This document shows, piece by piece, positions 43,031 to 51,287 of a stretch of 64,000 bases of DNA. The notes beneath the pieces are model-generated. The model saw only the letters and a list, made by a program, of their open reading frames with translations. It was not told the DNA's origin and searched no databases. Source of the stretch: Ligilactobacillus faecis (GTDB lineage Bacteria; Bacillota; Bacilli; Lactobacillales; Lactobacillaceae); assembly GCF_029889745.1 (NCBI RefSeq), contig NZ_CP123639.1, positions 62,001-126,000 on the forward strand, given 5' to 3'. The position numbers and the translations under genes are program-made. Positions within the stretch are counted from its first letter, which is position 1, and the number at the start of each line of letters is the position of its first letter.

Positions 43031-45637
43031 TTACTCATTTTTTAATTTTTCTTGCCAAGCAAAAACTTTGTTCATCACTTCCATTGGCGTTAATGCCATC
43101 AAATTAGTTTGATGCAACTCTGCTAGCACTTCTGTTTCATTGGAATTTGATGCTGACACAAGTTCCGGTTCAAAGAGCGAAAGTTGTGTATCATTTGCTG
43201 AAATTTCAGCTTCCTTGATCTCTTCTGCTTGCGTTTCAAATTGCAGGCCCTCATTTGCTTGCCCCTCTAAAGTCGTTAAGATCGTAGCGGCTCGGGTCAA
43301 AAGCGCTGATGGCATCCCGGCAAGTTTAGCAACATGGACTCCATAAGAACGATCGGCCGGGCCTTTTTGCATCTTGTGTAAAAAGACGAGCTCACCATCT
43401 TTTTCAACTGCCCCTACGTGGATATTAGTCAACTTCGGTAGCTCTTCTTCTAGCGCCGTCAATTCATGATAGTGGGTCGAAAATAGCGTTTTTGCGTGTA
43501 CATGATCATGCAAATATTCAATGATCGCTTGGGCAAGCGCCATCCCGTCATAAGTTGCTGTTCCCCGTCCGATCTCATCAAACAAGATCAAACTTTTAGC
43601 AGTCGCGTGTTGCAAAGCTTCATTAGCCTCTTTCATCTCGACCATGAATGTCGATTCACCTGAGATCAAATCATCAGCTGCCCCGATCCGGGTGAAGATC
43701 TGGTCAAAGATCGGCATTACTGCACTTTTAGCTGGCACAAAACAGCCCATTTGTGCCATGACGACACTTAAAGCTAGTTGCCGCATATAAGTACTTTTAC
43801 CAGACATATTTGGCCCTGTGATCAGTAAAATATCTGTTTCGTCTGCTAATGAAACATCATTGGGAACATAGCTCTGCTTACCTAAAACTTTTTCCACAAC
43901 TGGATGCCAGCCATCTTTGATCTGCAACGTTTGACTTGTAGTTGCTAATTTTGGGCGTACAAAATGATTTTCTTCACTGACATTAGCAAAACTTTGCAAG
44001 ACATCTAACTCTGCCAACTTAGACGCTAATTTTTGAAGTCTTTCGATCTGATCTTTGATCTGTTCACGAATATCTTTGAATAATTGGTATTCAAGATCGT
44101 ATGCTTTCGTCTCAGCCCCTAAGATCAACTCTTCTTTTTCTTTTAATTCCGGGGTAACAAAACGTTCGGCATTGGCCAGTGTTTGTTTTCTTTGATAACG
44201 CCCTTCTTCTAATTTACTTACATTAGCTTTTGAGACCTCGATATAGTAGCCAAAAACACGATTGAACCCGATCTTTAACGTCGCGATCCCTGTTTTTTTT
44301 CGCTCACTAGCTTCAAGTTCAGCAAGCCATTTTTTCCCATTACGCATCGCATCATGATATTGATCTAGCTCAGTGTTGTACCCTGCTTGGATCAAATTGC
44401 CTTCTGTCACTGAGATCGGCGGTTCAGGAACGATCGCCCGCTCGATCAGATCAGCGACATCTTCAACAGGATCAAGCTCACTTAAAAGTTCAGCATAGAG
44501 TTTAGGCTCAAGTTGTTCTAATAGATAACGGATCTGTGGCACTTGTTCTAACGAAGTTTTGAGCTGGATCAGATCGCGTCCGTTAACGCTCCCAAAAGCT
44601 ACTCGTCCCGCTAAACGTTCCAGATCATAAACTTTCGTCAATTGTTCAGTCAAACTTGCTCGTTCAAAATAATTTTCCAATAGATTTTCAACGATCGCCT
44701 GACGTTTGATGATCACTTCCTTATCTAAAAGAGGGCGCATGATCCACTGTTTGAGCAAACGCCCGCCCATCGCCGTCTTAGTCTTATCTAAAAGCCACAA
44801 TAAAGTTCCTTGTCGGCGATCAGTCCGGAGATTTTGCAATAATTCTAAGTTTCGTTGTGCAGCATGATCGATCTTCAAATAGTGTGATGGTTCATAATGT
44901 ACTGCTTTTTGTAAATGTGATAAAGAGCGTTTTTGCGTCTCTAAGAGATAGGCCAACAGTAGCTCTAACACGTTTTTTTCAGCAGCCACGCTGATCGTTT
45001 GGGTCACATAAGAAACTTCAGCAGTGAGGACTTTTGTGTCCTGAACTGAAGTCAGAAGTTTTAATTTATCCAAAATTTGCTTAGTCTGTTGTGAAACAGT
45101 CTCATCGATCACGACTTCCCGCGTTTTCAAACTCAACAATTCATTTACGAGTGCATCACGTGTCGTCAAAGTCGCAACTTTGATCTCTCCGGTCGAAAGA
45201 TCAACATACGCTAGACTGTATTTTTCTTGCTCTTCATGTAACGCCGTTAAATAATTATTTTCGCTTGCTTCCCCATTCTTTTGGTCCATGATCGTTCCAG
45301 GCGTGATCAGTTGCACGACTTCTCTTTTGACCATTCCTTTGGCTGCTTTAGGATCTTCGACTTGTTCACAGATCGCAACTTTATAGCCTTTTTCCACTAG
45401 AATATCGATATAATTTTGAGCAGCATGGTGCGGGATCCCACACATCGGGATCGGATCGACCGCATTTTTATTTCGAGCAGTCAAAGTCAACTCTAGCAGT
45501 TGCGAACCTTTGACCGCATCCTCATAAAACATCTCATAGAAGTCACCTAGCCGATAAAATAAAAAAGCATCTGGATATTGCTTTTTTACGGCAAGATATT
45601 GTTCCATCATCGGTGTATTTTTCGTTTTTTGCGGCAT
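43031..45637 (-). CDS. mutS: DNA mismatch repair protein MutS
   Basis: A protein of 868 residues with full MutS layout. The mismatch-contacting Phe lies in the N-terminal [16 protein letters not shown]. Walker A is [17 protein letters not shown], Walker B is [16 protein letters not shown], and the signature loop and a beta-clamp-type QLSLFEPE tail are present. It is the first gene of mutS-mutL-ruvA-ruvB-queA-tgt-yajC. Confidence 0.98.
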   Translation of the reverse strand: MPQKTKNTPMMEQYLAVKKQYPDAFLFYRLGDFYEMFYEDAVKGSQLLELTLTARNKNAVDPIPMCGIPHHAAQNYIDILVEKGYKVAICEQVEDPKAAKGMVKREVVQLITPGTIMDQKNGEASENNYLTALHEEQEKYSLAYVDLSTGEIKVATLTTRDALVNELLSLKTREVVIDETVSQQTKQILDKLKLLTSVQDTKVLTAEVSYVTQTISVAAEKNVLELLLAYLLETQKRSLSHLQKAVHYEPSHYLKIDHAAQRNLELLQNLRTDRRQGTLLWLLDKTKTAMGGRLLKQWIMRPLLDKEVIIKRQAIVENLLENYFERASLTEQLTKVYDLERLAGRVAFGSVNGRDLIQLKTSLEQVPQIRYLLEQLEPKLYAELLSELDPVEDVADLIERAIVPEPPISVTEGNLIQAGYNTELDQYHDAMRNGKKWLAELEASERKKTGIATLKIGFNRVFGYYIEVSKANVSKLEEGRYQRKQTLANAERFVTPELKEKEELILGAETKAYDLEYQLFKDIREQIKDQIERLQKLASKLAELDVLQSFANVSEENHFVRPKLATTSQTLQIKDGWHPVVEKVLGKQSYVPNDVSLADETDILLITGPNMSGKSTYMRQLALSVVMAQMGCFVPAKSAVMPIFDQIFTRIGAADDLISGESTFMVEMKEANEALQHATAKSLILFDEIGRGTATYDGMALAQAIIEYLHDHVHAKTLFSTHYHELTALEEELPKLTNIHVGAVEKDGELVFLHKMQKGPADRSYGVHVAKLAGMPSALLTRAATILTTLEGQANEGLQFETQAEEIKEAEISANDTQLSLFEPELVSASNSNETEVLAELHQTNLMALTPMEVMNKVFAWQEKLKNE

Positions 45638-45750
45638 CTATCCTAAAATTCCTTTCTTTGAGTGGCTATCATTTGAGCCGAGCAATATATTATTAATTCT
45701 ATCATTTTTAAAGAACTTATGAAAATACGTTCGCCTAGCATTTTAAAAGT

Positions 45751-45780
45751 AAAAAAAAGGATGGCGTTACCGTCACCCTT
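45751..45780 (-). terminator. Terminator of the 67-residue protein gene
   Basis: On the minus strand AAGGGTGACG pairs with CGCCATCCTT and is followed by a run of T. It separates the small gene from mutS. Confidence 0.7.
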
Positions 45781-45801
45781 GTATTACTTATCTTCTTTTG
45801 A

Positions 45802-46005
45802 TCAATCTTCCGCAGCGTCGATCGCTTGTAAAATGACCCGTAAGTGATCACGTTCACTTTCAGTCTGTTTTAATTTTTCGTCATAAACTGCGACTAAATG
45901 GTTATTACGTTTAGTTCCATGTAATTTTTCGCAAACATTGTTGAGCTCAGCACATTTTTGATCTGCTAATTGATACTCGTGTAAAATATCAAGCTTATTG
46001 CCCAT
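45802..46005 (-). CDS. Small helical protein, function unknown
   Basis: 67 residues from the ATG at 46005, with GGGAGG 8 nt upstream. The sequence is helical and charged (MGNKLDILHEYQLADQKCAELNNVC...), with two cysteines and no membrane segment. It is monocistronic, with its own terminator. No family is recognised. Confidence 0.65.
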   Translation of the reverse strand: MGNKLDILHEYQLADQKCAELNNVCEKLHGTKRNNHLVAVYDEKLKQTESERDHLRVILQAIDAAED

Positions 46006-46133
46006 CACAAAGCCTCCCAAAAAACATATTTATCTTGACTTGATTAATTTAACACTTTTAGCTCAGTTTGTTAACTACCTTTTTTTAAATTTGTGTTACA
46101 AAATAGTAACGACTTGCGTAAGATGATACATCT

Positions 46134-46163
46134 TTGTCAAAAAAAGCTGAGCTATGGTATTAT
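46134..46163 (+). promoter_or_regulatory. Promoter of the nucleotidyltransferase-like gene
   Basis: TTGTCA (46134-46139) and TATTAT (46158-46163) are 18 bp apart, about 50 bp before the start codon. Confidence 0.6.
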
Positions 46164-46215
46164 CATAGATACTGTTATTAATATTTTTGCGAAAGGATCA
46201 ACTTAATCTATTACT

Positions 46216-46767
46216 ATGACACTTGATAATCAATTGATCACACTTATCCAAAATAAACATGAATTTGCAGAAGTTTTTTCGATCTTAGCCAAGATGCACC
46301 TGAAAAATGCTTATCTTTGTGCAGGCGCACTCCGCGATTACGTCTGGTGTACCCAAGAAAAGCTTGATTTTCACCTCATCACTCGCAATTTAGATATTTA
46401 CTACTGTGACCCTAATGAATCATATGAAGAGTATTTGACGCACAAAACCGAACTCAATCAACGCCATTCGAAATATTTATGGGAACTGACTAACATCAGT
46501 CTTAAAAACCAAAAATTCCCAACAACGACTGAATTAGACACAGTATTAACAAATTTTCCTGAAACTTGTAGCGCAGTTGGTGTGACCTACACTGAAAATG
46601 GGTTTGAAGTTATTGCTCCATATGGTTTAGAAGATCTTTTCTCTGAAACGATCCGCCCAACGGCTGCTTACCTTGAAAAAAACTCACTTGCAACTTTCAA
46701 ACAACGGGTCACACGTAAAAAATGGCTCACCCATTATTCTAATACGACTTTGATGCTTCCTAAATAA
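46216..46767 (+). CDS. Nucleotidyltransferase-like protein (NTP_transf_6/DUF925 type)
   Basis: A protein of 183 residues. LCAGALRDYVW and a second block LDIYYCDPNESYEEY match the glycine/arginine and acidic positions of this family; VTYTENGFEVIAPYGLEDLFSETIRPT is the conserved C-terminal segment. The family is widespread and its substrate is unknown. AAAGGA lies unusually far (about 17 nt) from the ATG; an ATT two codons upstream would be better spaced. It is isolated, with its own promoter and terminator. Confidence 0.7.
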   Translation: MTLDNQLITLIQNKHEFAEVFSILAKMHLKNAYLCAGALRDYVWCTQEKLDFHLITRNLDIYYCDPNESYEEYLTHKTELNQRHSKYLWELTNISLKNQKFPTTTELDTVLTNFPETCSAVGVTYTENGFEVIAPYGLEDLFSETIRPTAAYLEKNSLATFKQRVTRKKWLTHYSNTTLMLPK

Positions 46768-46775
46768 AATCAAAA

Positions 46776-46801
46776 ATGACCGCTAGTTAACCAGCGGTCA
46801 T
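46776..46801. terminator. Bidirectional terminator
   Basis: ATGACCGCT pairs with AGCGGTCAT around an 8-nt loop, between the convergent nucleotidyltransferase-like and permease genes. Confidence 0.85.
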
Positions 46802-46812
46802 TTCGTTATATT

Positions 46813-48240
46813 TTAATCTTCTTGGTCAGTCGCATGCATTCCATAAAAGATATACACTAAGATCCCCAAAATAAACCAGATCCCTGTCACTAATTTGGCC
46901 ATATGATCGAGCCCTAAAAAGACTAATAAAGCTCCGATAAAAGCTACCGCTGGCAAAACAGGATAAAGTGGCATCTTAAAACCTGGAACAGGCAGATCTT
47001 TACCTTCACGTGGTCGTAGTTTATAGATCCCAAGTGTTACAAACATAAAAGCGATCAATGTTCCTGCAGAAACAAGCTGCGATAAGAAACTAAATGGGAA
47101 AACAGCCCCTAAAAAGATCGCTACGATCGACAGCAAGATCAAAGCGTGATTTGGTAAATTCCGTTGATCTAATTCACCTAACCAACTTGGCAAGAGCTTA
47201 TCACGACCAAATGAATACAAGAGACGCGAACCCGCTAAAGTCATCCCGATCAAAGCTGTAAACATCCCGATAACTGCGATCGCTTGTACAACAGTCGCTA
47301 CGATCGGATGACCAGCATGACGTAGCGCCCAACCAACAGGTTCAGCATTACCCGTATAGTTCGTGTAGTGGAACATACCGACTAATACAAGTGATACACC
47401 TGAGAAAAGAGCTACGGCGATCAAAAGAGAACCTAAGATCCCTCGTGGCATCGTTTTAGCTGGATCTTTTGCTTCGGCTGCATTGGCTGCGATCGAATCA
47501 AACCCAATATATGAGAGAAAGATCGAGGAGATCCCGGCATAGATCCCTTGCCAACCACCAAACGAAGTTCCATCTGGATTGACTTTATGTGGTGGGATAA
47601 AAGGCTGATAATTTGAAAATTTGATCGCTGTCGCACCAACAACGATGAAAACTAAGATCGCAGCTACTTTTAAAATAACTAATAGATTTTCGACTTGAGC
47701 TGCGTTAGACGTCCCGCGTGAAAGCAAGAACGCTACGATCACGATAACTAAAATAGCAATAACATCGATCATCCCGCCATTTGAACCAAAAGCAGCTGAA
47801 AGTTGAGCTGGCAATTTAAAGCCAATTGGTTCCAAAAGTCCTTGTAAGTTAGCTGAAAGCCCAGAAGCCACAAAAGCTACCGCAATAAAATATTCAGCGA
47901 TCAAAGCCCAACCTGCGATCCAGCCAAACCCTTCACCAAAAACAACGTTGATCCATGAATAAGCTGAACCAGCAAATGGTAAAGCTGAAGACATCTCAGC
48001 ATAAGCAAAAGCTACTAAACCGGCAACGATAGCAGCTGCTAAAAAGGATAAGACCACGGCTGGACCAGCATGTTGCGCTGCAACGATCCCTGGTAAAGTA
48101 AAGATCGATGTCGAAACGATCGTCCCTACACCTAACGCCAAAAAGTCCCTGACACCTAACACTTGAAGTAGATGTGCATCTTTTTGCTGATATTCCTTAG
48201 GATCTTTTTTTTGCGTCATCTTACTCCATAGTTTACCCAT
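46813..48240 (-). CDS. APC-family amino-acid permease (YfnA/CAT-like)
   Basis: A protein of 475 residues with about 12-13 transmembrane helices. The helix-1 motif DFLALGVGTIVSTSIFTLPG and the following FAYAEMSSALPFAGSAYSW are typical of cationic-amino-acid-type APC transporters in Firmicutes. The substrate cannot be told from sequence. It appears monocistronic. The 240 bp upstream hold AT-rich DNA and one terminator but no gene. Confidence 0.88.
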   Translation of the reverse strand: MGKLWSKMTQKKDPKEYQQKDAHLLQVLGVRDFLALGVGTIVSTSIFTLPGIVAAQHAGPAVVLSFLAAAIVAGLVAFAYAEMSSALPFAGSAYSWINVVFGEGFGWIAGWALIAEYFIAVAFVASGLSANLQGLLEPIGFKLPAQLSAAFGSNGGMIDVIAILVIVIVAFLLSRGTSNAAQVENLLVILKVAAILVFIVVGATAIKFSNYQPFIPPHKVNPDGTSFGGWQGIYAGISSIFLSYIGFDSIAANAAEAKDPAKTMPRGILGSLLIAVALFSGVSLVLVGMFHYTNYTGNAEPVGWALRHAGHPIVATVVQAIAVIGMFTALIGMTLAGSRLLYSFGRDKLLPSWLGELDQRNLPNHALILLSIVAIFLGAVFPFSFLSQLVSAGTLIAFMFVTLGIYKLRPREGKDLPVPGFKMPLYPVLPAVAFIGALLVFLGLDHMAKLVTGIWFILGILVYIFYGMHATDQED

Positions 48241-48445
48241 AGAAATCCCCCTATAATTTTTCTGAAAATATATATTAGAATATAGAGATTATAGCAAAGC
48301 ACTATATCATTAGTCAACAGCAAAAATTAGCTTGCTTTCATCATTTTTTAACATATGTTTTTAAAATTCTTCTATCATAAACTATAAGTTTTGATAATGT
48401 TTTATAAACAATTAGTATTTAATTAAACAATTCCTTAATGCAGAT

Positions 48446-48477
48446 GAAAAAACGACTCAAGCTTTCCTTGAGTCGTC
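48446..48477 (-). terminator. Terminator of the uspA operon
   Basis: ACGACTCAAG (48452-48461) pairs with CTTGAGTCGT (48468-48477); on the minus strand the hairpin is followed by six T. Confidence 0.85.
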
Positions 48478-48479
48478 CT

Positions 48480-48833
48480 TTATTCTTTGAAATAATTTTG
48501 CAAAAAATAAAACGGTGCGAGTAAAAGATCGACACAACTTGTCAAAAAGTTGAGTGCCAACCGATTTAAAAGATCACTCTCCTGTTTTCGCCGAGTCATT
48601 TCAGGTTGTTTTCGTCGTGAACGTTGTAAATTTCCACGCGTTTGCAAACGTGTTTGAAATTTACAACGCTCATTGTATGGATACAAGAGAAAATAATTAC
48701 TTAAAAAGTAGTAATATAGACCTAAACGTTGCCCTTGGGTGACAACTAAACTCCCTAAGAGTAACAAGACAAACAAACTCACACTACCTTGTAAAAGAAA
48801 CGTACAATACTGTTTGAAATTTTGTTTAGTCAT
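48480..48833 (-). CDS. Small membrane protein, function unknown
   Basis: A protein of 117 residues. A transmembrane helix (SVSLFVLLLLGSLVVTQ, about 17-33) is followed by a basic, Arg/Gln-rich middle (RLQTRGNLQRSRRKQPEMTRRK) and a hydrophobic C-terminal helix. It lies 9 bp after the next membrane-protein gene and ends the uspA operon. The family is not recognised. Confidence 0.55.
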   Translation of the reverse strand: MTKQNFKQYCTFLLQGSVSLFVLLLLGSLVVTQGQRLGLYYYFLSNYFLLYPYNERCKFQTRLQTRGNLQRSRRKQPEMTRRKQESDLLNRLALNFLTSCVDLLLAPFYFLQNYFKE

Positions 48834-48842
48834 CGAGCCTGC

Positions 48843-49181
48843 CTACTTAACTGCTAAAATATTGATCGTTGTAATATTATTCCGCAAAACGATAATGTTA
48901 CAGATCGAATAGAGCGTCAAAAAGAAAGCAACTTCCGTTAGATCACCAGTTAAAGCAACTAAGATCGTCCCCCAAAAAAAGACTCTCCCTAAAATACTCC
49001 AACGACGCTTATCTTTGCTAAGCAACTGAAGCTGTTCATTTTCTTGGCGGTCAAGTTCAGCCGGATGGCGTAAAAGCTTTTGAGTCTGTAGTTTAGCTAA
49101 CTTCCAAGCTAAACTCAAATTATATCCGGTGAATATAAATAACGCTGCATAAATTATCAAAGAAATCGTATCTATTTGCAT
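48843..49181 (-). CDS. Small membrane protein, function unknown
   Basis: A protein of 112 residues with an N-terminal transmembrane helix (ISLIIYAALFIFTGYNLSL), a charged loop and two C-terminal hydrophobic helices (VFFWGTILVALTG, VAFFLTLYSICNIIVL). It lies 26 bp after uspA. Function is unknown; operon position suggests a stress-related membrane role, which is inference. Confidence 0.6.
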   Translation of the reverse strand: MQIDTISLIIYAALFIFTGYNLSLAWKLAKLQTQKLLRHPAELDRQENEQLQLLSKDKRRWSILGRVFFWGTILVALTGDLTEVAFFLTLYSICNIIVLRNNITTINILAVK

Positions 49182-49207
49182 TTTGAACCTCTCTTGGGAG
49201 GTGACTC

Positions 49208-49657
49208 TTACCGGGCGACCATCACATCACAATTTGCAACCCGAGTTACGTAACCTGTCACCGATCCCACTAATAATCTTTCAACTGGGTTTAAACCTGT
49301 CGCCCCCATTATGATCAGATCATTTTGATGATCTTCAGGAAATTCACGCGCGATGATCCCTCGTGGAGAACCAAAGCGAGCATGCGCTGAAACATCCTTT
49401 AACCCTAAGTCATGGACACGCTCGACCAATTTATTCAAGTAACCTTCAACATCTTCAAAACTTTGATAAACTGCGTCTCCATTGGCATCGATCATTCCTG
49501 AAAAACTGACCGAAAATTGCTTTAGATCGATCACATTCAAAATGTCCACATGCGCCTTGTTACGCAAAGCGATCTCAACACCACGTTCGAGTGCTTTTTC
49601 AGCAGCTTTGGAACCATCGACAGGTATTAAAATATTTTGATATTCTTGTTTGATCAT
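49208..49657 (-). CDS. Universal stress protein, UspA family
   Basis: A protein of 149 residues with the complete single-domain fold. The N-terminus is NILIPVDGSKAAEKALE and the ATP-binding motif is IIMGATGLNPVERLLVGSVTGYV (G-x2-G-x9-G-S/T). It likely binds ATP and is induced by stress. It heads a three-gene operon with two small membrane proteins. TATAAT at about 49707-49712 is a plausible -10 box. Confidence 0.92.
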   Translation of the reverse strand: MIKQEYQNILIPVDGSKAAEKALERGVEIALRNKAHVDILNVIDLKQFSVSFSGMIDANGDAVYQSFEDVEGYLNKLVERVHDLGLKDVSAHARFGSPRGIIAREFPEDHQNDLIIMGATGLNPVERLLVGSVTGYVTRVANCDVMVAR

Positions 49658-49914
49658 TCTAAGTCCTCCGTTCTCTCTAAGAGTAAGTGTTCTTCCGTAT
49701 ACTAAATTATAACATTTTTATACGCTTCTGTCGCTGACGACAACTAAACACGATCTTTAGCACTTTGATATGAGGTATTTCAAATAGAACTGCTCGCTTT
49801 ATTTGAAACACACATCGATCTGAAATAGTAAAGAACTTTTGATCACAAACCGCTATTGCCACTGCAGATCTTATAGAGTGAATTTTTTACCTACTTTATA
49901 TTCAAAAAATCAAA

Positions 49915-50036
49915 TCTATAAAGCCCTACCTAACTCTAAAGTTGGGGAAGATTTTGGAGAACTGGGAAACAATTTCGCTGTTCCTACTTGGTTTTTCTTT
50001 TTCGAGCGATCATGAACCACTAGGGGTCTAAAACCT
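49915..50036 (-). ncRNA. Candidate small RNA upstream of uspA (lacto-usp/6S-like)
   Basis: No real gene lies between uspA and tRNA-Leu. On the minus strand TATACT (50043-50048) could start a transcript at about 50036. AAGGTTTTAGA near its 5' end can pair with TCCAAAATCTT about 90 nt later, enclosing an inner hairpin GGAACA...TGTTTCC; CCCCAACT/AGTTAGGTAGGG follows. A rod closed by its ends with an inner bulge fits 6S-type RNA, and the published lacto-usp motif of lactobacilli, later linked to 6S RNA, lies near usp genes. I could not compare with the published consensus. Confidence 0.35.
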
Positions 50037-50052
50037 TGTACTAGTATAACAC

Positions 50053-50087
50053 AAAAAAGCGCCACGCCCGATTTTTTCGGGTATGGC
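50053..50087 (-). terminator. Intrinsic terminator
   Basis: On the minus strand GCCATACCCGA pairs with TCGGGCGTGGC and is followed by six T. It lies between the tRNA-Leu terminator and the candidate small RNA, isolating the latter from read-through. A second hairpin, CGGTCGAAAGACCG, is just upstream at 50103-50120. Confidence 0.8.
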
Positions 50088-50181
50088 ATTTTCCATCTAG
50101 TGACGGTCTTTCGACCGATCATAGTTCATATTTGATACTAAGATGAGCAAATAGTCGACTTACTGGAGCGATTTAGCTACT

Positions 50182-50224
50182 AAAAAAGTGCCTTAGATAA
50201 AACTGAAAAGTTGATCTAAGACAC
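50182..50224 (-). terminator. Terminator of tRNA-Leu
   Basis: On the minus strand GTGTCTTAGAT pairs with ATCTAAGGCAC and is followed by six T, about 50 bp after the tRNA. Confidence 0.85.
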
Positions 50225-50274
50225 ATTCCGTAGCTTTTTAAGGCTATATCATTCTGATAAACCCTAGTATTATA

Positions 50275-50359
50275 TGCCACTGGCAGGAGTCGAACCTGTA
50301 CTTGGAAAAACCAAACAGCGACCTGAACGCTGCGCGTCTGCCAATTCCGCCACAGTGGC
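50275..50359 (-). tRNA. tRNA-Leu (anticodon CAG)
   Basis: An 85-nt cloverleaf with acceptor GCCACTG/CAGTGGC, a D arm, anticodon stem CAGCG/CGCTG with loop TTCAGGT (anticodon CAG), the long variable arm expected of tRNA-Leu and the T arm containing GGTTCGACTCC. The 3' CCA is not encoded. It has its own promoter and terminator. Confidence 0.95.
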
Positions 50360-50371
50360 ATCGACCCTTAT

Positions 50372-50399
50372 ATTTTACACCAATGGGCCGAATAGTCAA
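50372..50399 (-). promoter_or_regulatory. Promoter of tRNA-Leu
   Basis: On the minus strand TTGACT (50394-50399) and TAAAAT (50372-50377) are 16 bp apart, 12 bp before the mature 5' end. Confidence 0.7.
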
Positions 50400-50407
50400 G
50401 CTTTAGC

Positions 50408-50689
50408 TCAACGTTTTGGAAAACTTATCACTGTTCCATACCCATGGAGCATCAAATATTTAGGACCAACTGAGACTCGGACGATCTGTGGTTCAAAACG
50501 TACGCCAATGATCCCGTCGCCATCTTTAGCAACAGCGCGCTCGATAAGGAGCGCTTCGACTTCTTTATAGAGATCATCATAGTTATCGACCTCATCAAGT
50601 TGTTCGGCTGTCAAAGTTTTTTTGACAGTTGCATTAACGATCCCTTTGATCGTATATGTTCGATTGATCTCACCAGTTGTTAAAAACAC
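50408..50689 (-). CDS. YbjQ/UPF0145-like heavy-metal-binding-domain protein
   Basis: A protein of 93 residues from a GTG start behind GAGGTGAAG. The core AVAKDGDGIIGVRFEPQIVRVS and the N-terminal GEINRTYTIKGIVNATV follow the YbjQ pattern, a small pentamer-forming fold of unknown function. It lies 13 bp after the 79-residue gene, with which it probably shares a transcript. Confidence 0.65.
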   Translation of the reverse strand: MFLTTGEINRTYTIKGIVNATVKKTLTAEQLDEVDNYDDLYKEVEALLIERAVAKDGDGIIGVRFEPQIVRVSVGPKYLMLHGYGTVISFPKR

Positions 50690-50702
50690 TTACTTCACCT
50701 CA

Positions 50703-50942
50703 TTAAAAAAATATCCGATAATTATGTTGATCGATATTGATGATCTCACGCCGATTATTCTTGGTCTTCATCCGTAAAAGCGTTTTGAGCATCTTATGTA
50801 GCTTTCTATCATCGTCTAGTTTAGCTACCAACTTATTATCAACATTTAAAAAGAGCTCTTCACGTCGACTTAACACTTGAAAAAGTGTTTTTTGTGGATC
50901 TGGTTGGGTCAAACACTTTCTCAAAAAACTTTTCTTTAACAT
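50703..50942 (-). CDS. Small basic protein, function unknown
   Basis: A protein of 79 residues, rich in Lys, Arg and Leu (MLKKSFLRKCLTQPDPQKTLFQV...). It has no membrane segment or known motif. AGGAG precedes the ATG. It is the first gene after a long structured leader and is followed by the YbjQ-like gene. Confidence 0.55.
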   Translation of the reverse strand: MLKKSFLRKCLTQPDPQKTLFQVLSRREELFLNVDNKLVAKLDDDRKLHKMLKTLLRMKTKNNRREIINIDQHNYRIFF

Positions 50943-50964
50943 CGCTCTTTACTCCTGCATGTAA

Positions 50965-51200
50965 TTTGGAAAGTACAGTTTCCCTTTCCTAAATTTTTAA
51001 GGCGTACACGTAGCGTCGATGGGCTCAACACTAGCTAGCAAAGAGTTGGATCAGACTGTCAAAGCAACATTTGACCCGACCGAAAGCCACTGTGTTAAGT
51101 TGTGACTACGATCAATTCGATCTTGGCGCTAACTGCTTCAGTTACACTTAGCTTTCCCTGAAGTTATCGCTTGCCCTCATCTTTTCACTACTTATATTTT
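50965..51200 (-). ncRNA. Long structured leader or small RNA, family unknown
   Basis: The 300 bp between pepV and the 79-residue gene hold no reading frame but several perfect hairpins on the minus strand: CTTCAG/CTGAAG (51136-51163), GTCAAA-TGTTGC-TTTGAC (51058-51075) and GGAAAG/CTTTCC (50968-50989) just before the ribosome binding site. TAAAAT at about 51199-51204 is a possible -10 box. It did not match the T-box, FMN, TPP, SAM, M-box, SRP, tmRNA or RNase P signatures I know. Confidence 0.4.
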
Positions 51201-51244
51201 ACGTCACTTTGTTTTTTTTAGCAAAGTTCAAGTCAAGCATTTAC

Positions 51245-51283
51245 TAAAAAACGGTCAAGACTGTTATGTCTGACCGTTTTTTA
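51245..51283 (-). terminator. Terminator of pepV
   Basis: On the minus strand CGGTCAGAC pairs with GTCTTGACCG and is followed by six T. Confidence 0.88.
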
Positions 51284-51287
51284 GTAA

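Noticed and set aside
49916-50122. Minus-strand frame of 68 codons between uspA and tRNA-Leu
   Set aside because: It runs through a terminator hairpin and the candidate small RNA, lacks a ribosome binding site and has low-complexity composition.
50274-50570. Plus-strand frame of 98 codons
   Set aside because: It reads antisense across tRNA-Leu and the YbjQ-like gene.
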